Of a stretch of 64,000 nucleotides of DNA, positions 50,060-61,345 are shown in pieces; positions within the stretch are counted from its first letter, which is position 1; every line of letters starts with the position of its first letter. Source of the DNA: Augochlora pura. Lineage: Eukaryota > Arthropoda > Insecta > Hymenoptera > Halictidae. The stretch is taken from the NCBI RefSeq assembly GCF_028453695.1, contig NC_135772.1, forward strand, positions 1,798,001 through 1,862,000, in the 5' to 3' direction. The position numbers and the translations under genes are program-made. The notes beneath the pieces were generated by a model. That model saw nothing but the letters and a program-made list of their open reading frames with translations. It made no database searches and was not told the DNA's origin.

Positions 50060-50425
50060 TCGGTATTTTAATAGATTAAAAATAAAATATATATGGCATT
50101 ACTAAACTATTTCAGTTTTTCGACTATTTTTAATTGCATTTAATTTGAAATTTTGTCATAATTAAATTTACTGGCTAATTATAACAATTTGAAAGCATAT
50201 TTTTCGTTTTTAAATAATTAAGAATAAGATTATTAGTACAGTACTTTAATAGATTGAAAATAATACATATAACATTACCTTTCTCTTTCAATTTTTTTAC
50301 TATTTTCAATTGCAGTTAATTTACAATTTTGCCGTAATCAAATCCAGCGGCTAATAATTATAATACTCTGCAACCTTATTCGACGTTTTTAAATAATTAA
50401 AAATAAGATTATTTTGATATAAGAG
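50060..50425. repeat. 178-bp tandem duplication
   Basis: TTTAATAGATTAAAAATAA at 50068 recurs as TTTAATAGATTGAAAATAAT at 50245. The following CTATTTT(T/C)AATTGCA, ATTTTG(T/C)C(A/G)TAAT and TTTTTAAATAATTAA.AATAA segments also repeat. Confidence 0.75.
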
Positions 50426-50940
50426 AGAAACAAGATTTTCGAAACTTTAATAAATCTAGATGATTTCAATTTGTCTATTTATTGTTGCAAATAAACATAC
50501 AAAGCTATATAACAAATATACGATTACTAATTAAACGTATTAAATAATGATAGATCAAAGTAGATATCAATTTTTATTTAGAAAACAGAGTCTCGTTTCT
50601 TTAAGTTTTCTTTCATTTTCTAAGAAAATCGACCACTGTCTCTAAATAATTATATAAGCAGTAATTCATTGGACGTGCAAAATTAAAGGGTTGGAAAATG
50701 CAGGTATATTTCGAAGACAAACATAGGCCGCTCACGTGTGCAATCTCGTACGTTTAATTCTTCATAGAACGAAAACCATGGCGAGCACGGACCCACCGGC
50801 ACCCTCTTAAATCTTTCATTCTAATTACTCGATATTTACCCTGACGCATTAGTTAACCATACAGACTCCCCGAAACCATGGCAGGGACTAATTCGAAATC
50901 ATCATCGTCGATGAATCCACGAAATGCTGCATTCTTTACT

Positions 50941-51130
50941 AGCCCTTTGCACTCGAAGCCATTTTAATTCGAAATTCAAAATATTAGGTTGGCGCATATG
51001 AAACGTCAGATGTTTAAGTGAATATACGAAACTGTATATCTTTTTTCAAAAGCTGTTGATTTAATGAATATATGCTCTGTTTGCTTCGCTACACCTTTTT
51101 CAACGAGGTTTCAATACAGAAATGCCTGTC
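50941..51130. mobile_element. piggyBac-like end interrupted by a mariner end
   Basis: CCCTTTGCACTCGAAGCCAT (50943 on) is a piggyBac-like MITE end. After 50986 it is followed at a TA by TTAGGTTGGCGCATATGAAA, which has the form of a mariner terminal repeat from a different family than the others here. No transposase was recognised downstream, and the other ends were not found. Confidence 0.45.
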
Positions 51131-51322
51131 TTAAACAAATTCTGATCTGTAGACGAGAAAGACTGCACCCCTTGCAGATTTCTTTTAGAATTATATTGAC
51201 CAACACTTTTTTGTTTTTAGTCGTTTCCTTAATGTCACGAGATGATTTTTATACAGCTAACTTAAATGACAATACCTAATTTATAAAGTGCATAATAGAA
51301 GAATTGAGGTTCTTTTGAAAAT

Positions 51323-52040
51323 TAACCCCTTGCACTATGATTTCTTTTAGAACTATTACTTTTGATTATCACTCGATTGTCTTCATTTACTTTTATTCCC
51401 AGATGTTAATTACAGAAAACTCAAATTTTCCACTTATATGACAGAAATTATTAACAGCCAAGTTTATTAAATAATGCATCAAATAATCGTCGCGTGTCTG
51501 ATTCATTAACATAATGCAAAAGGGGGTTAAAATCCCTTTCGATCACTCAAAAACAAAACTGAAATATTGATTACAGAAAGTTCAAATTTTCTTTCTATTT
51601 AACACAAATTATTAGCAGCCAAGTTTATTAAATAATACACGAAATAATCGCCACGTGTCTGATTCGTTAACATAACGCAAAAGGGGTTTAAAACTCCTTT
51701 TGATCACTCAAAAACAAAACTGAAATATTGATTACAGAAAATTCAAATTTTCTTTCTATTTAACACAAATTATAAACAGCCAAGTTTATTAAATAATGCA
51801 CGAGATAATCGTCACGTGTCTGACTCATTAACATAACGCAAAAGGGGTTTAAAACTCCTTTCGATCACTCAAAAACAAAACTGAAATATTGATTACAGAA
51901 AATACAAATTTTCCTTCTATTTAACACAAATAATTAACAGCGATCTTTATTGCACAATACACAAAATTATCGCCACGTGCCTGACTCATTACCATAACGC
52001 AAAAAGGGTTAAAACGCCCTTCGATCGCTCGCAAACGAAA
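51323..52040. repeat. 161-bp tandem array ending in piggyBac-like TIRs
   Basis: Starts with TTAACCCCTTGCACTATGAT (51323), a piggyBac-like left end. Four units of about 161 bp follow, each ending GCAAAAGGGG(T)TTAA. The junction words lie at 51516, 51677, 51838 and 51999, a strict 161-bp period. The shared interior reads CAGCCAAGTTTATTAAATAA and CGTGTCTGA(T/C)TC. Copies 2-4 are very similar; copy 1 is more diverged. Confidence 0.9.
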
Positions 52041-52670
52041 CGACAAAAGGAGAACGGATTCGTTCGCCCGAGCGTCGAGTAAAGAGAGACAGGATACCGT
52101 CACGGGAATCTGATAGCGTAATGCATATTCCGTGCATCCGTTATGCATCCGTATGCATCTCGTTCACCCCGTCACCCTTTCGCCGTCGGCTGGGAAAAAG
52201 CCTCGGTTAACGCGTGTTCCTCGGTCCTCGCGGCCAGAAAACAACCGGCTACTGATTACAGCAATGACAAATGGCAGCGTGGGAATTACGAAATGAAGGT
52301 TTAATAAGGTATGAGTCGGATCGGGGGAAACGGACCGCCACCACATTCCCAGCACTAATTAACAAATCCAATTTTAATCGACGGTTCAATTCGCGTCGTA
52401 CGGCTGCAATCCCCTCTGGATACACCGTTGCGCGCGCGTAAAAGTGATTAGCGGCCGGCTCCGTGGTGCAATTATTTCGTGTCAGCTGGATTGATACTTT
52501 TTTCTCTCTCTCTCTCTCTCTCTCCTTCTCTCTCTCTTTCTACCTCTTTCACTCTTTCAGTTGCCGGTCGATCGATCGATTGATTTTTGTAAATAGAACC
52601 ACCGAGTTGAACGAGGCCACCGAATCGAACGGGTGTCCTGTTTCGGATCTAATTAAAAAATCTCGCGACA
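52040..52670. other. GC-rich block with (CT)n
   Basis: GC-rich noncoding block. (CT)n tract at about 52503-52545. No gene recognised. Confidence 0.45.
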
Positions 52671-52678
52671 AGTGTTTG

Positions 52679-52833
52679 TTAAACCTTTGCACTATGAGAC
52701 ATCACTAAGATCGTTCTACCACGTCCTAAGATCACTTTTATAACAACGAAGCTTAAATGAAAACTTTGTTAACTATTAAAAGTGTTGGTGGGTGTCACAA
52801 GAATCAATTTTGTGTAGATAAAAAGGGTTGACA
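52679..52833. mobile_element. Possible short piggyBac-like MITE
   Basis: TTAAACCTTTGCACTATGAG at the left and AAAAGGGTTGA at the right, about 155 bp apart. The left end matches the start of the array at 51323. The right match is short. Confidence 0.4.
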
Positions 52834-53885
52834 TTCAAGCTTCGTAGTCGAGGCATTATGATTTTATGGAATTTAGAAAAGGGTGGTTGCATATTTTTAG
52901 GGATTATCTATTATTGGAAATAGCACGCGAATTTTATTGTAATTTAGTTGCGAAGTTTTAGAGGTATTAGTTTTGTTGTTTGGTGCTTTAGGGTTTGTTG
53001 TATATTGTAATAGATGTTTATCAGAAATAGTTGAACGAATTCTTTTTGAGGAAATATTTTAATTAGTCAATAAGGTTATTATTCTTTATTCGTTCTTTGT
53101 TGTTAATAAATTGTGCTGTTTAGTTGGCTGAGTAATTTTTTATAGTTTATTTGTAACATTTGTTCGGTTAATAGTGCTAATAGTAATTTATAATATCATT
53201 ATAAGTATTTTATAATATTATTAACAATTTTTGAATAAGTTAATAATGAATAGCAATAGTAATAAGCTAAGTTAATAATAATAATTTTTTAATATACTTA
53301 TTTCTTCGTAATTAATTGACGAATACTTTTTTTATCATTTTTAATACTTCGTTGGTGGTATTATTATGCAACATTGGAATGGAACAGTGGATTGTAAAAA
53401 TTAACGTCGGAGAAATTAGTTAATAAAGTATTGCAAAACACTGTATTCTCTGTAATTTTGATTTAAATCGATTATATTTCGAATTAATTCTTGAAGAAAT
53501 AAATTCGTACTTGAACTATAATAATTTCTTATTTAGATGAATATTCGTTCGAATGAAATCTTATTCGAGCAATCTGTCATCTTGATTAATTTTTATTCGA
53601 TTTAATATTCAATTTAGAATATTGAAGATTTGTCAACCCTTATTTCTTATACTTTATTTAAATTGTGCCCTCAACTCTTTCCTTTAATTTGTTTATTTAA
53701 TGTCGCATTTACTTGACAGAAACCACTTGTGAAATTACAGTTCTAAGTATGTATATAGATAAAATGAAGATTAAGTATAGACAATAGTTTAGCACTAAAT
53801 TATCATATATTATCTTCTTAATCTAGATTCCACAAGTTACTCTATTATAATTTCGGATAAATAATTTAGTTTCTTCTAACTATGA
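52834..53885. other. Long AT-rich stretch, no gene seen
   Basis: No supported feature. Confidence 0.45.
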
Positions 53886-53889
53886 CTAC

Positions 53890-54400
53890 TGTTTTTTATA
53901 TTATTATTTTTATTTTACTTATATTGCTTTCTTTATATTATTATAATTAATTTGCTTACGTTATTTCGTTTATACTATTATAATCATTTCACGTCTGCTA
54001 TTTCGTTTATATTATAATAATTATCTTGCTTATGCTGTTTCGTTTTTATTATTATAATAATTTTGCCGATGCTATTTCGTTTATATTACTATAATTATTT
54101 TGCCTACGCTATTTTGTTTAAATTATTATAATAATTTTGCCTATGCTATTTCATTTATATTATTGTAAATATTTTTCTCACGTCATTTTGCTTATATTAT
54201 TTCGTTCTTATTATTATCATAATTTTTCTTCCCTCATTTCTTTGATATCACTACATTCATTTCGCCCACACTATATTTCATTTATATTATTATAATTATT
54301 TTGCTGACGTCATTTTGCTTACATTACTTCATTTATATTATTATAATAATTTTGCTCCTCTTATATTGTTCATATCATTACAATGATCTCGTCCACCCCA
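53890..54400. repeat. 37-bp minisatellite
   Basis: Unit with ATTATAATAATTTTGCCTAT then GCTATTTCGTTTAT. TTCGTTT recurs at about 53965, 54002, 54039 and 54076 and degenerates in both directions. Confidence 0.82.
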
Positions 54401-54690
54401 TTTCATTCACATTACCACAACAATTTTCCTTACATTATTTCACTTACATTAAATTGCTACCATTATCATACAATTTCCCTACAATAATCCAAATATCCCT
54501 CAACACAATTTACCATTATCATTTAACATTGTTAACAATATTACACACCCTATCATCACAGCCAAAATCCACACAAAATTACATTCTCTAAAATCAAAAA
54601 ACAAAAATCACAGCCGAAGATCGATACCCAACCCCCATAATACAAGGTGTCCCTAACAGAACATAACACGGCTTATACACCTCCCTAAAA
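54401..54690. other. AT-rich spacer
   Basis: Nothing supported. Confidence 0.4.
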
Positions 54691-55500
54691 AAAACGTAGA
54701 AAAAAGCAACCGGGTATACTTACAAAATCCTAGCATTCTAGGAGAATTCGCCACCGATTTTTTCCATGCCGCCTGTCGTCCGTAATAACGAAATCGACGA
54801 GCACAGCCCGGCGAGGTGGTGGCGGAAGGGGTAGGGCAGGGGGGGGGGTATTCAATGGTCGCCGTTTCGGCGATCACACCCGAATAATTCGGGGGGGTAG
54901 CATCGTGTCCAGAGACAGTCGGGCAGAGGGACGCGATGACGCGAATGGCAGACCGGGCGTGTCCCGCGGTAATCCAATGGGAGCGTCTCTTAATTAAAAA
55001 TCGCGAAATCCGTGCGCTCTCTCTCCTCTGTGTCCCTTTGTTATGACTGGCATCCGTCGTTTCCCCCGTGGCCGCGTGGAAAACCGTGCACGCGTCTCTC
55101 TACCATCCTTTCTTTTTTTTCGTCGTCCATGGGCGTCGTTGAAAAACGATCGGACGGAACAACCGTCGCCCGCGTCCGCCATTATTCCGTGTACCTACAC
55201 GGTGTTGCGCGCGTCCCATTTTCCACCACCCCCCCCCCCCCCCCCCGCCCGCCCACCCCTTTCGTCCTCCGCTTTTACCCTTTTTTACCTCTCGGGCTGA
55301 CTATATTGTTCTGTTTTATTATCCTCCTTCTGTGCGCCGCTTTTGTTTTTAGTACGCCGGGACCAGGCGACCGTCCGAATTGATCGCCGCGGATATATTC
55401 CTACCGCGCGAGATCTTTTACACCGTGGAGGCCACGTGGTCTTCTCCGCGCTGCTGCTTCTTTTCATAGCGAAGGCGCACGGTCGCGATGAGAATTGAAT
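54691..55500. other. CpG-rich block with G and C runs
   Basis: GC-rich noncoding block with 10 G at 54839-54848 and 18 C at 55229-55246. The 123-codon + frame (55012-55383) crosses the C run and is not recognised. Confidence 0.5.
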
Positions 55501-56690
55501 TTTCCTTTTTGTTACGAGATTTGAAGTTTCTTTTCGTTTCGAGGATTGAATTTTCTTTTTGTTTTTGGGATTTGAATTTTCTTTTCGTTTCGAGATTTGA
55601 ATTTTCTTTTTGTTTCGGGATTTGTTTGTCGCTTTGGTAAAATTATTTGTTTCATTTGGATGGTAGATTTATTATTTTTTAAAAATATATGAACGAGGGT
55701 GGTTTTTTGTATTTTGTTTGAATTTATTTTTGGATGGAGTGGGATGTTTTGTTTAGTATTTGGGGTGTTTAGTTTATTTAATTGCTTTTAGGTAATGTTA
55801 TAAGTAGAAACGCATGTGTGATATGTGGTTGATTAACAATAAGAAATGTTTAACATTGATCTGATAATAAAATGTAATTTACTTTGATTTGGTGCCAGTG
55901 TGCCTAGCTATATGATATATTATATTATTATGTAGATATAATTATAATTATATTATTATGTAGTTATAATTATAATTATATATGGATTTTATATTATTAT
56001 ATAATTATAGCTATTATATCTATATTTAACCGTATGATATCTAACTATATAACATATATTTATATAATATTGTTATTACTACATATATAATGTACTATAT
56101 AGTTATGAATGTAGATATAGTAATAACTATACACGTATATTACATTATTAAATAGTTATACTTATATCTACAAATGTAACAGTATAATACCTAACAATAC
56201 AAAAAGCATTTAGACTGCTGAAAAAAATCAACGCGTCCATTATTTAAACTTGAAACAAAAGCCACGCAAAGTAATGTTCTCCTACGACAAAAATATTTAA
56301 ATAAATTAAAAGAATAGAGCCTTGTAAAAAATTTAAAGCTAAATCCGATAACGAAGTAAGCTTCGTTTTTTTAAAAAGACAATACATTTGAACCCTGTCC
56401 ATTATTGTATCGTTCTAGAACAAGATACAGATGAACAAGATACAAAGAAAAAGATGGGCTTGGCTGAAGTATGTATTATCTTCATGTTTCAGTTACGAAT
56501 GAAAAATGGGGGAAAAGCTGTTTGCAAAGCTCTAATATAAATTGTTGCAAATAATGCAACTCGGATGCACTAGCAAGCCATGAATGATAACGGTGAATTT
56601 TTTAGTGCTGTTTTAGCAGAATATTTAAGTAAAATAAATTAGTCAGTGACAGTCCAATTGTTGCAGAATCAAGTACTTGTGAAGTCAAAG
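55501..56690. other. AT-rich DNA, no gene seen
   Basis: At 55500-55625 a unit TTGAATTTTCTTTT(T/C)GTTT(C/T)G is repeated about four times, with a period of about 38 bp. At 55900-56170 there is TATATAATTATAATTATAT low-complexity sequence. 56390-56690 is less AT-rich and looks like decayed coding or transposon DNA, but no family is recognised. Confidence 0.45.
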
Positions 56691-56868
56691 TAGTAATTAT
56701 TAAGAGTAAAGTTTAATTTGGTATATTTTAACTTCCACTGTGAAGTAAAATTAATTATTATCAAGAATAAAATTTAATTTGGTATATTTTCACATCTATT
56801 GTGAACTAAAATTAATTATTATCAAGAATAAAATTTGATTTGGTATAATTTACCTTCCATTGTGTCCT
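56690..56868. repeat. 61-bp tandem repeat, three units
   Basis: Unit with AATTATTATCAAGAATAAAA then TTTAATTTGGTATATTTT. ATTTGGTATA recurs near 56715, 56776 and 56837. Confidence 0.9.
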
Positions 56869-57368
56869 TTATTGGTCTTACAGGACTAAACATATTTTTT
56901 CAGCCTTTTCAATATCGCTTTCAAATTGAATTTAGGTCTTAACTATTATAAACAATCATTTAAATCTGTCAGTGATTTAAAAGAGATAAGATCATACCCC
57001 TACAATCGATATAAGCGAAACTAATAATAACATGGATGTAACAAATAGTAAATCATCTGATGGTTCTTGAGTACAATTTATCAACAAATAAATAAATAAA
57101 TGAATAAATAAATTATAACAGAAATATTAATATTCATCTTTATGGAAAAGCTTATAATTTGTTGTCCCTAAATTAAAAAAACTTTAAAATTTAAACGCTG
57201 AATTTATAATCATTACACCTTTCAGTTGCCAAATGGATGGACTCTTAAATATAAGAGTAACAACAATATAAAAATGGTAACATTACTAACCATTACCTTT
57301 CGCCTTTTTCTTGTTATAAATTTTATTAGGGAACAGTTACGTTTATATTTTTGCATTCTACATGTATA
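56869..57368. other. AT-rich DNA, no gene seen
   Basis: No supported feature. Confidence 0.4.
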
Positions 57369-57987
57369 CCACTTTATTATACTTTATTATACTCTATTCG
57401 ACTCTGTTCTATATATTATTCCACTTTATTCCACTCTATTCTGCTTTGTTCTGCTCTATTCTACTCTATTCTACTTTGTTACACTCTATTCTGCTCTATT
57501 TTGCCCACGTTTTGTTTCACTCTATTCAACTCTATTCTATATTATATTCCACTCTATTCTGCTCCATTTTAATCCGCCACATTTTGTTTCACTCTATTCT
57601 TCTCTATGATACATTATATTCTACTTTATTATACTATATACCACGCTATTCATATCTATTCCACTCTATACCACTCTATTCCGCACTATTAAACCAAATT
57701 CTAATCTATTCTACACTATTCTGCTCTATTCTATCCTGTTACCCTCTATTCCAACATACTGTACTTTATTCCACTCTATTCAACCTCATTCTAATATATT
57801 CCACGCTTTTCTGCTCCATTTTACTCCCTCACGTTTTGTTTCACTCTATTCTACTCTACCGTAACGAAAGGCTTAAACATTTCGCTCAGATTCAGACGCC
57901 TCTGACCGGTACTGAGAGGGTTAAGCAACAAATATCGTCTATTGTTTTCACATCAAAAGAAAGGAATAAACTTATGGTACAGCCTAA
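57369..57987 (+). mobile_element. Mariner-derived element with decamer array, 3' end kept
   Basis: A CACTCTATTC-type array fills 57369-57865. The right end, reversed from 57987, reads TTAGGCTGTACCATAAGTTT, and a TA follows (57988-57989). The adjacent CAACAAATATCGTCTATTG matches the 3' end of the other family members. The 5' end is missing. The array strand relative to the 3' end agrees with all other copies. The 300-codon open frame across it is an artefact. Confidence 0.78.
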
Positions 57988-57989
57988 TA

Positions 57990-58690
57990 GATATCAGGCA
58001 GGGCCGAGTTATCTCGACGGAAATATAGGCGAGTTATGGGGTTGCGTCTTTATCGAGCGATCCCTCGAAAACGTGTCGCAGCGTCTTGGTGTTGATTCGT
58101 TTTTTCTCGGGCCTAGATGCCGGCGGCGGTTCGATGGAAAAATTGGCAATAACCCTCGCGAGAGAAGGCGTGCGAAACGAGCGGTAACACCGCGTCCTGG
58201 CCGGGCTGAGGACCGGCACAGGTGTGCGCGCGCGGGGCGGCATCGAAGCCGCATAGCCGGTTAGAGCCGCGTTCATTGTTCACGTTTTCGCGCTTGTGTC
58301 GCGCGGCGCGAGATTAACGCGCGCGCTCAAATTTTATGGGCCGATCCTTTCACGAATATTACGATCGCCGATAGCGTGAAAGCGAATGGAATTTTCGGTG
58401 GGGAAAAAAAAGGAGAGCGCTGAATGCGGGCAAGATAACGCGGCTCGACGCTCGCACGAAAATTCATTTGCCGGGTTTTGTTTGCCGGTCGCTGGTCTTT
58501 AGTTGATTAAAAATCATTCGGAATGTCAGATAGCGGCCCCATGGTAATATCGATACCGCGGCTACCATTTTTTTTTTCGTTCTTTTTCCCCCAATTTCGG
58601 GATCCGGCACAATGGCGGAGCACGCGTTTTCATGCGTGACGAGGTCCTCGTGGGGGTGGTTTCTGTGCTACGGTTAGTTAAGTATGGTGC
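57990..58690. other. CpG-rich block
   Basis: GC-rich noncoding DNA. No gene recognised. Confidence 0.45.
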
Positions 58691-58970
58691 TAGTTACTGT
58701 GCTTTTAGGTTAGTTTCCAGCTTGATTAACTTTGTATTTATCGAACAATATGTAATAAATATTTTTGTTTCAACTCGGTTATTTGTCTTTTAAAATTGTG
58801 CGAGTGGAAGACTTTCTTAAAATATTGTAAAAGTTTTTTTAATTTTATTGCTATGTTGGATGGAAAATTTATGTTTATTATGTGGCAACCTTCGCTTCAA
58901 TGTTTAGGTATTAATGTAGATGGGAAAAATTTGATTTTAATTTAAGTGACATATTTACTAACACAAGAAG
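58691..58970. other. AT-rich spacer
   Basis: Nothing supported. Confidence 0.4.
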
Positions 58971-58974
58971 CACT

Positions 58975-59665
58975 GGACGTTTTAAAGATGTACATTTCAT
59001 GTACACTTTAGGTCCATTTTAGGTCTGAAGTGGAGGTCTTTATGACGTCTTATTTGAGGCGTTGAAAAGATGTCCAAATCAGGGCTTTTTGAAGCCGTTT
59101 TTAAGACACTTGTTATGGAACGTTGTCGAAATATGTCTTAAAACGTAAATAAATTTAAAGTTAATAAACTTCGTATACTTAATAAACTTACCTAACAAAC
59201 TTAATAAATTTAATGAAGTTTTTGATTGCATATAAATAACTTTTCTAGAAGTTCAACTGTTATAATATACATATAATAAATAATAATACTTATTATTGTA
59301 TAATACGTTATAAAACTTATTGTTACATAATACATTATACTACAAATCGACCTTCCAAAAATGACCTATATACGACCTACGAACGTCTTAAAAATCGTGT
59401 TAAAAACGTCCATAAAATGTCCATAAGACGTTCATAAGACGTCTTTTAGACGTCTAAATGGCGTTCCAAAGACGTCTATAAGACATCTTAATTTATAAGA
59501 CATTTCTAGTACGTTCCTAAAATCTTTCTAAGACGTTCCTAAGATGTTTCTAAGATGTTCCTAGAATATTTCTAGAACCTTTCTAATATGCACCTACAAC
59601 ATTTCTAGGACGTTTCTAAGACGTTCATAAGACATTTTACACGTCCCGAAGACGTTCTAATTTTA
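58975..59665. repeat. AAGACGTC-rich repeat with inverted halves
   Basis: The left part (58980-59140) carries GGTCTTTATGACGTCTTAT and GAAAAGATGTCC. The right part (59360-59660) carries many AAGACGTTC(C/A)TAAGA and ACGTCTATAAGAC units, period about 15 bp. The two parts are partly complementary, so the region may be a decayed foldback element with an expanded right arm. It lies just upstream of the exon at 59833. Confidence 0.6.
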
Positions 59666-59832
59666 TCTGAAAAATTACATTCCAAATCTTCGCAAAAATG
59701 ACAAAATATTATAACACAAGATATTAATAATATAATTAAATACCCAATAATAATTTAAAACAATCGAACAACATAATATAGCAAGTCATACATACTTGGA
59801 TTAACGGTGTGATCGTTGTTAATATTTTGCAG

Positions 59833-60138
59833 AGTGCCACGTCGCCGGGCGCCAGCAACGATGGCCTCACGAAACAGCAGCTGGAGCTCATCCAGCAGAT
59901 CATGCAGCAGACACAGCAACAGCAACAGCAGCAACAACAGCAGACGACCGCGCAGCAGCAACAGCAACAGCAACGCACCACCACGTCGGCGACAGTCATC
60001 ACGCAGATACAAAAACCGCAGAAACCGTCCGTCAAGCCAACGATATCGTCCAGCAGCGTAACCAGCAATTCTGGTAACACGAGCGCGAACAACAGCGCCA
60101 GATCCAGCCCGAAACCGAAAGTCTGGAGCCACGTACAA
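59833..60138 (+). CDS. Internal exon of a glutamine-rich protein (partial gene)
   Basis: The only convincing coding exon. The acceptor is GTTGTTAATATTTTGCAG ending at 59832. The donor is CAA followed by GTGAGT at 60139. Both ends fall on codon boundaries (phase 0/0), giving 102 codons. The peptide starts SATSPGASNDGLTKQQLEL, then a short stretch likely to be helical (IQQIMQQ). Next come polyglutamine runs of 10 and 7 encoded by mixed CAG and CAA, then a Thr/Val patch, and a Ser/Asn/Pro-rich tail ending KPKVWSHVQ. There is no signal peptide, membrane segment or catalytic motif. Such segments are common in insect transcriptional regulators and chromatin proteins, but I do not recognise the gene. 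Codon third positions are GC-rich, unlike the AT-rich flanks, which supports coding. Neighbouring exons were not found, so the introns on both sides are large, or the adjoining exons lie outside the window or were missed. Near 60205 the frame stops, so retention of the downstream intron would truncate the product. Confidence 0.85.
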
Positions 60139-60690
60139 GTGAGTAATAGATTATTAATTATTTTCATACGATCTTTTGCTATAAACATTTATTTTCATAG
60201 TTAATTCGTATAAATATGTACGTTAGTATAAATGTACGTTCATATAAATCTGAGAGCGAAAATACTATTTAGGGAAAGGGGGTGTGTTGTGGGTCTACTT
60301 TGATCCGGAGGTACTATAATGGATAATTAAAAATATTATATTTATTATACAGGCGATTAAGTTGAAATAATTAAATTTAATTAATGGATGTATAAAATGA
60401 GATATAGTTAATAAATAGAGTATAATATTTATTGTATAGGAAATTAAAAATAATTATATTGAATAAATAGATATATAAAATGAGATATGATAAATAAGTA
60501 AAATATAATATTTATCATATAAATTAAATGACTAGGTCTATAAAATTTGACCTAAGAAACAAATGAAATATAATAAATATAAAAATATAGTAACAATAAA
60601 ATATAAAATGAAATACTTGTTCTATGCATGATGAAACATTTTATTTATCATATAAAAACATTAAACGAGAATTAAAATCCTACCGCATAA
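60139..60690 (+). other. AT-rich intron sequence
   Basis: Starts with the donor GTGAGT. AT-rich with loose repeats of AATGAGATAT(A)GATAAATA. No further exon seen. Confidence 0.5.
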
Positions 60691-61345
60691 AGTGCTCGAA
60701 ATTTAAAAGGCGTCCCTACTGATCTTTGCGTGCGACCGTTTCCGTGAAACTGATTGGACAGGTACGCGAATTTCCCGGCTTCGCTAGCCGCTAACGGAAG
60801 GACAACGGGTCGTATTATGTAGCACAAACGATATTGTATCGGCTCGGATGTTTGTAAACATGAATACATGTTGACAAGTCGAACTGTTAATACAAGAAAT
60901 ACAATCGGCAAACATTGACGTTGGCTGCCGCAAGGAGCTCGGGTCCTACCCCGACCACCTCTAAACATATGAAACGCGCGGGCGGGCGGCGGCGGCGGCG
61001 GCGGCTCTTATGTCAACTTAATCGATCTAATAGTAGTTACTCAGTTCGCCCACCGGACAAACTGTTTACGGTTAGCTCGAATCTAACCGTAAGAACAATA
61101 AACGGGCCAGCGCCCGCGAGTTTCTCAAAATATACAGAACGCGCGTGTTTCTCTCACTTTCCTTTCGTATCCCGTTCTTCCTGAACTGTGCTCGATTTAT
61201 GGACCACGCGAGCAACGCGATACTGTGCTTTAAACAAACCTGTTCGTTAGGGGAGACCATCTTCCACGAGCTATCTCTTCGATTTGATATCGGAGATATT
61301 CTTTTTTGGAGAAATGACTTTTATTTAAGCGCTATTTTTAGTCGA
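60691..61345. other. CpG-rich block with CGG repeat
   Basis: GC-rich noncoding block, probably intronic, with a (CGG)n tract at about 60984-61002. The 89-codon + frame across it is not recognised. Confidence 0.45.

Noticed and set aside
56390..56690. Less AT-rich stretch with text resembling decayed coding sequence
   Set aside because: Frames are broken and no transposase or cellular protein family could be named.
57362..58264. 300-codon + frame (also 15640-16311, 16799-17254 and 11028-11333 on the minus strand)
   Set aside because: These frames are made of the stop-free CACTCTATTC strand of decamer arrays. The peptides are only Y, S, L, F, I and H-rich repeats.
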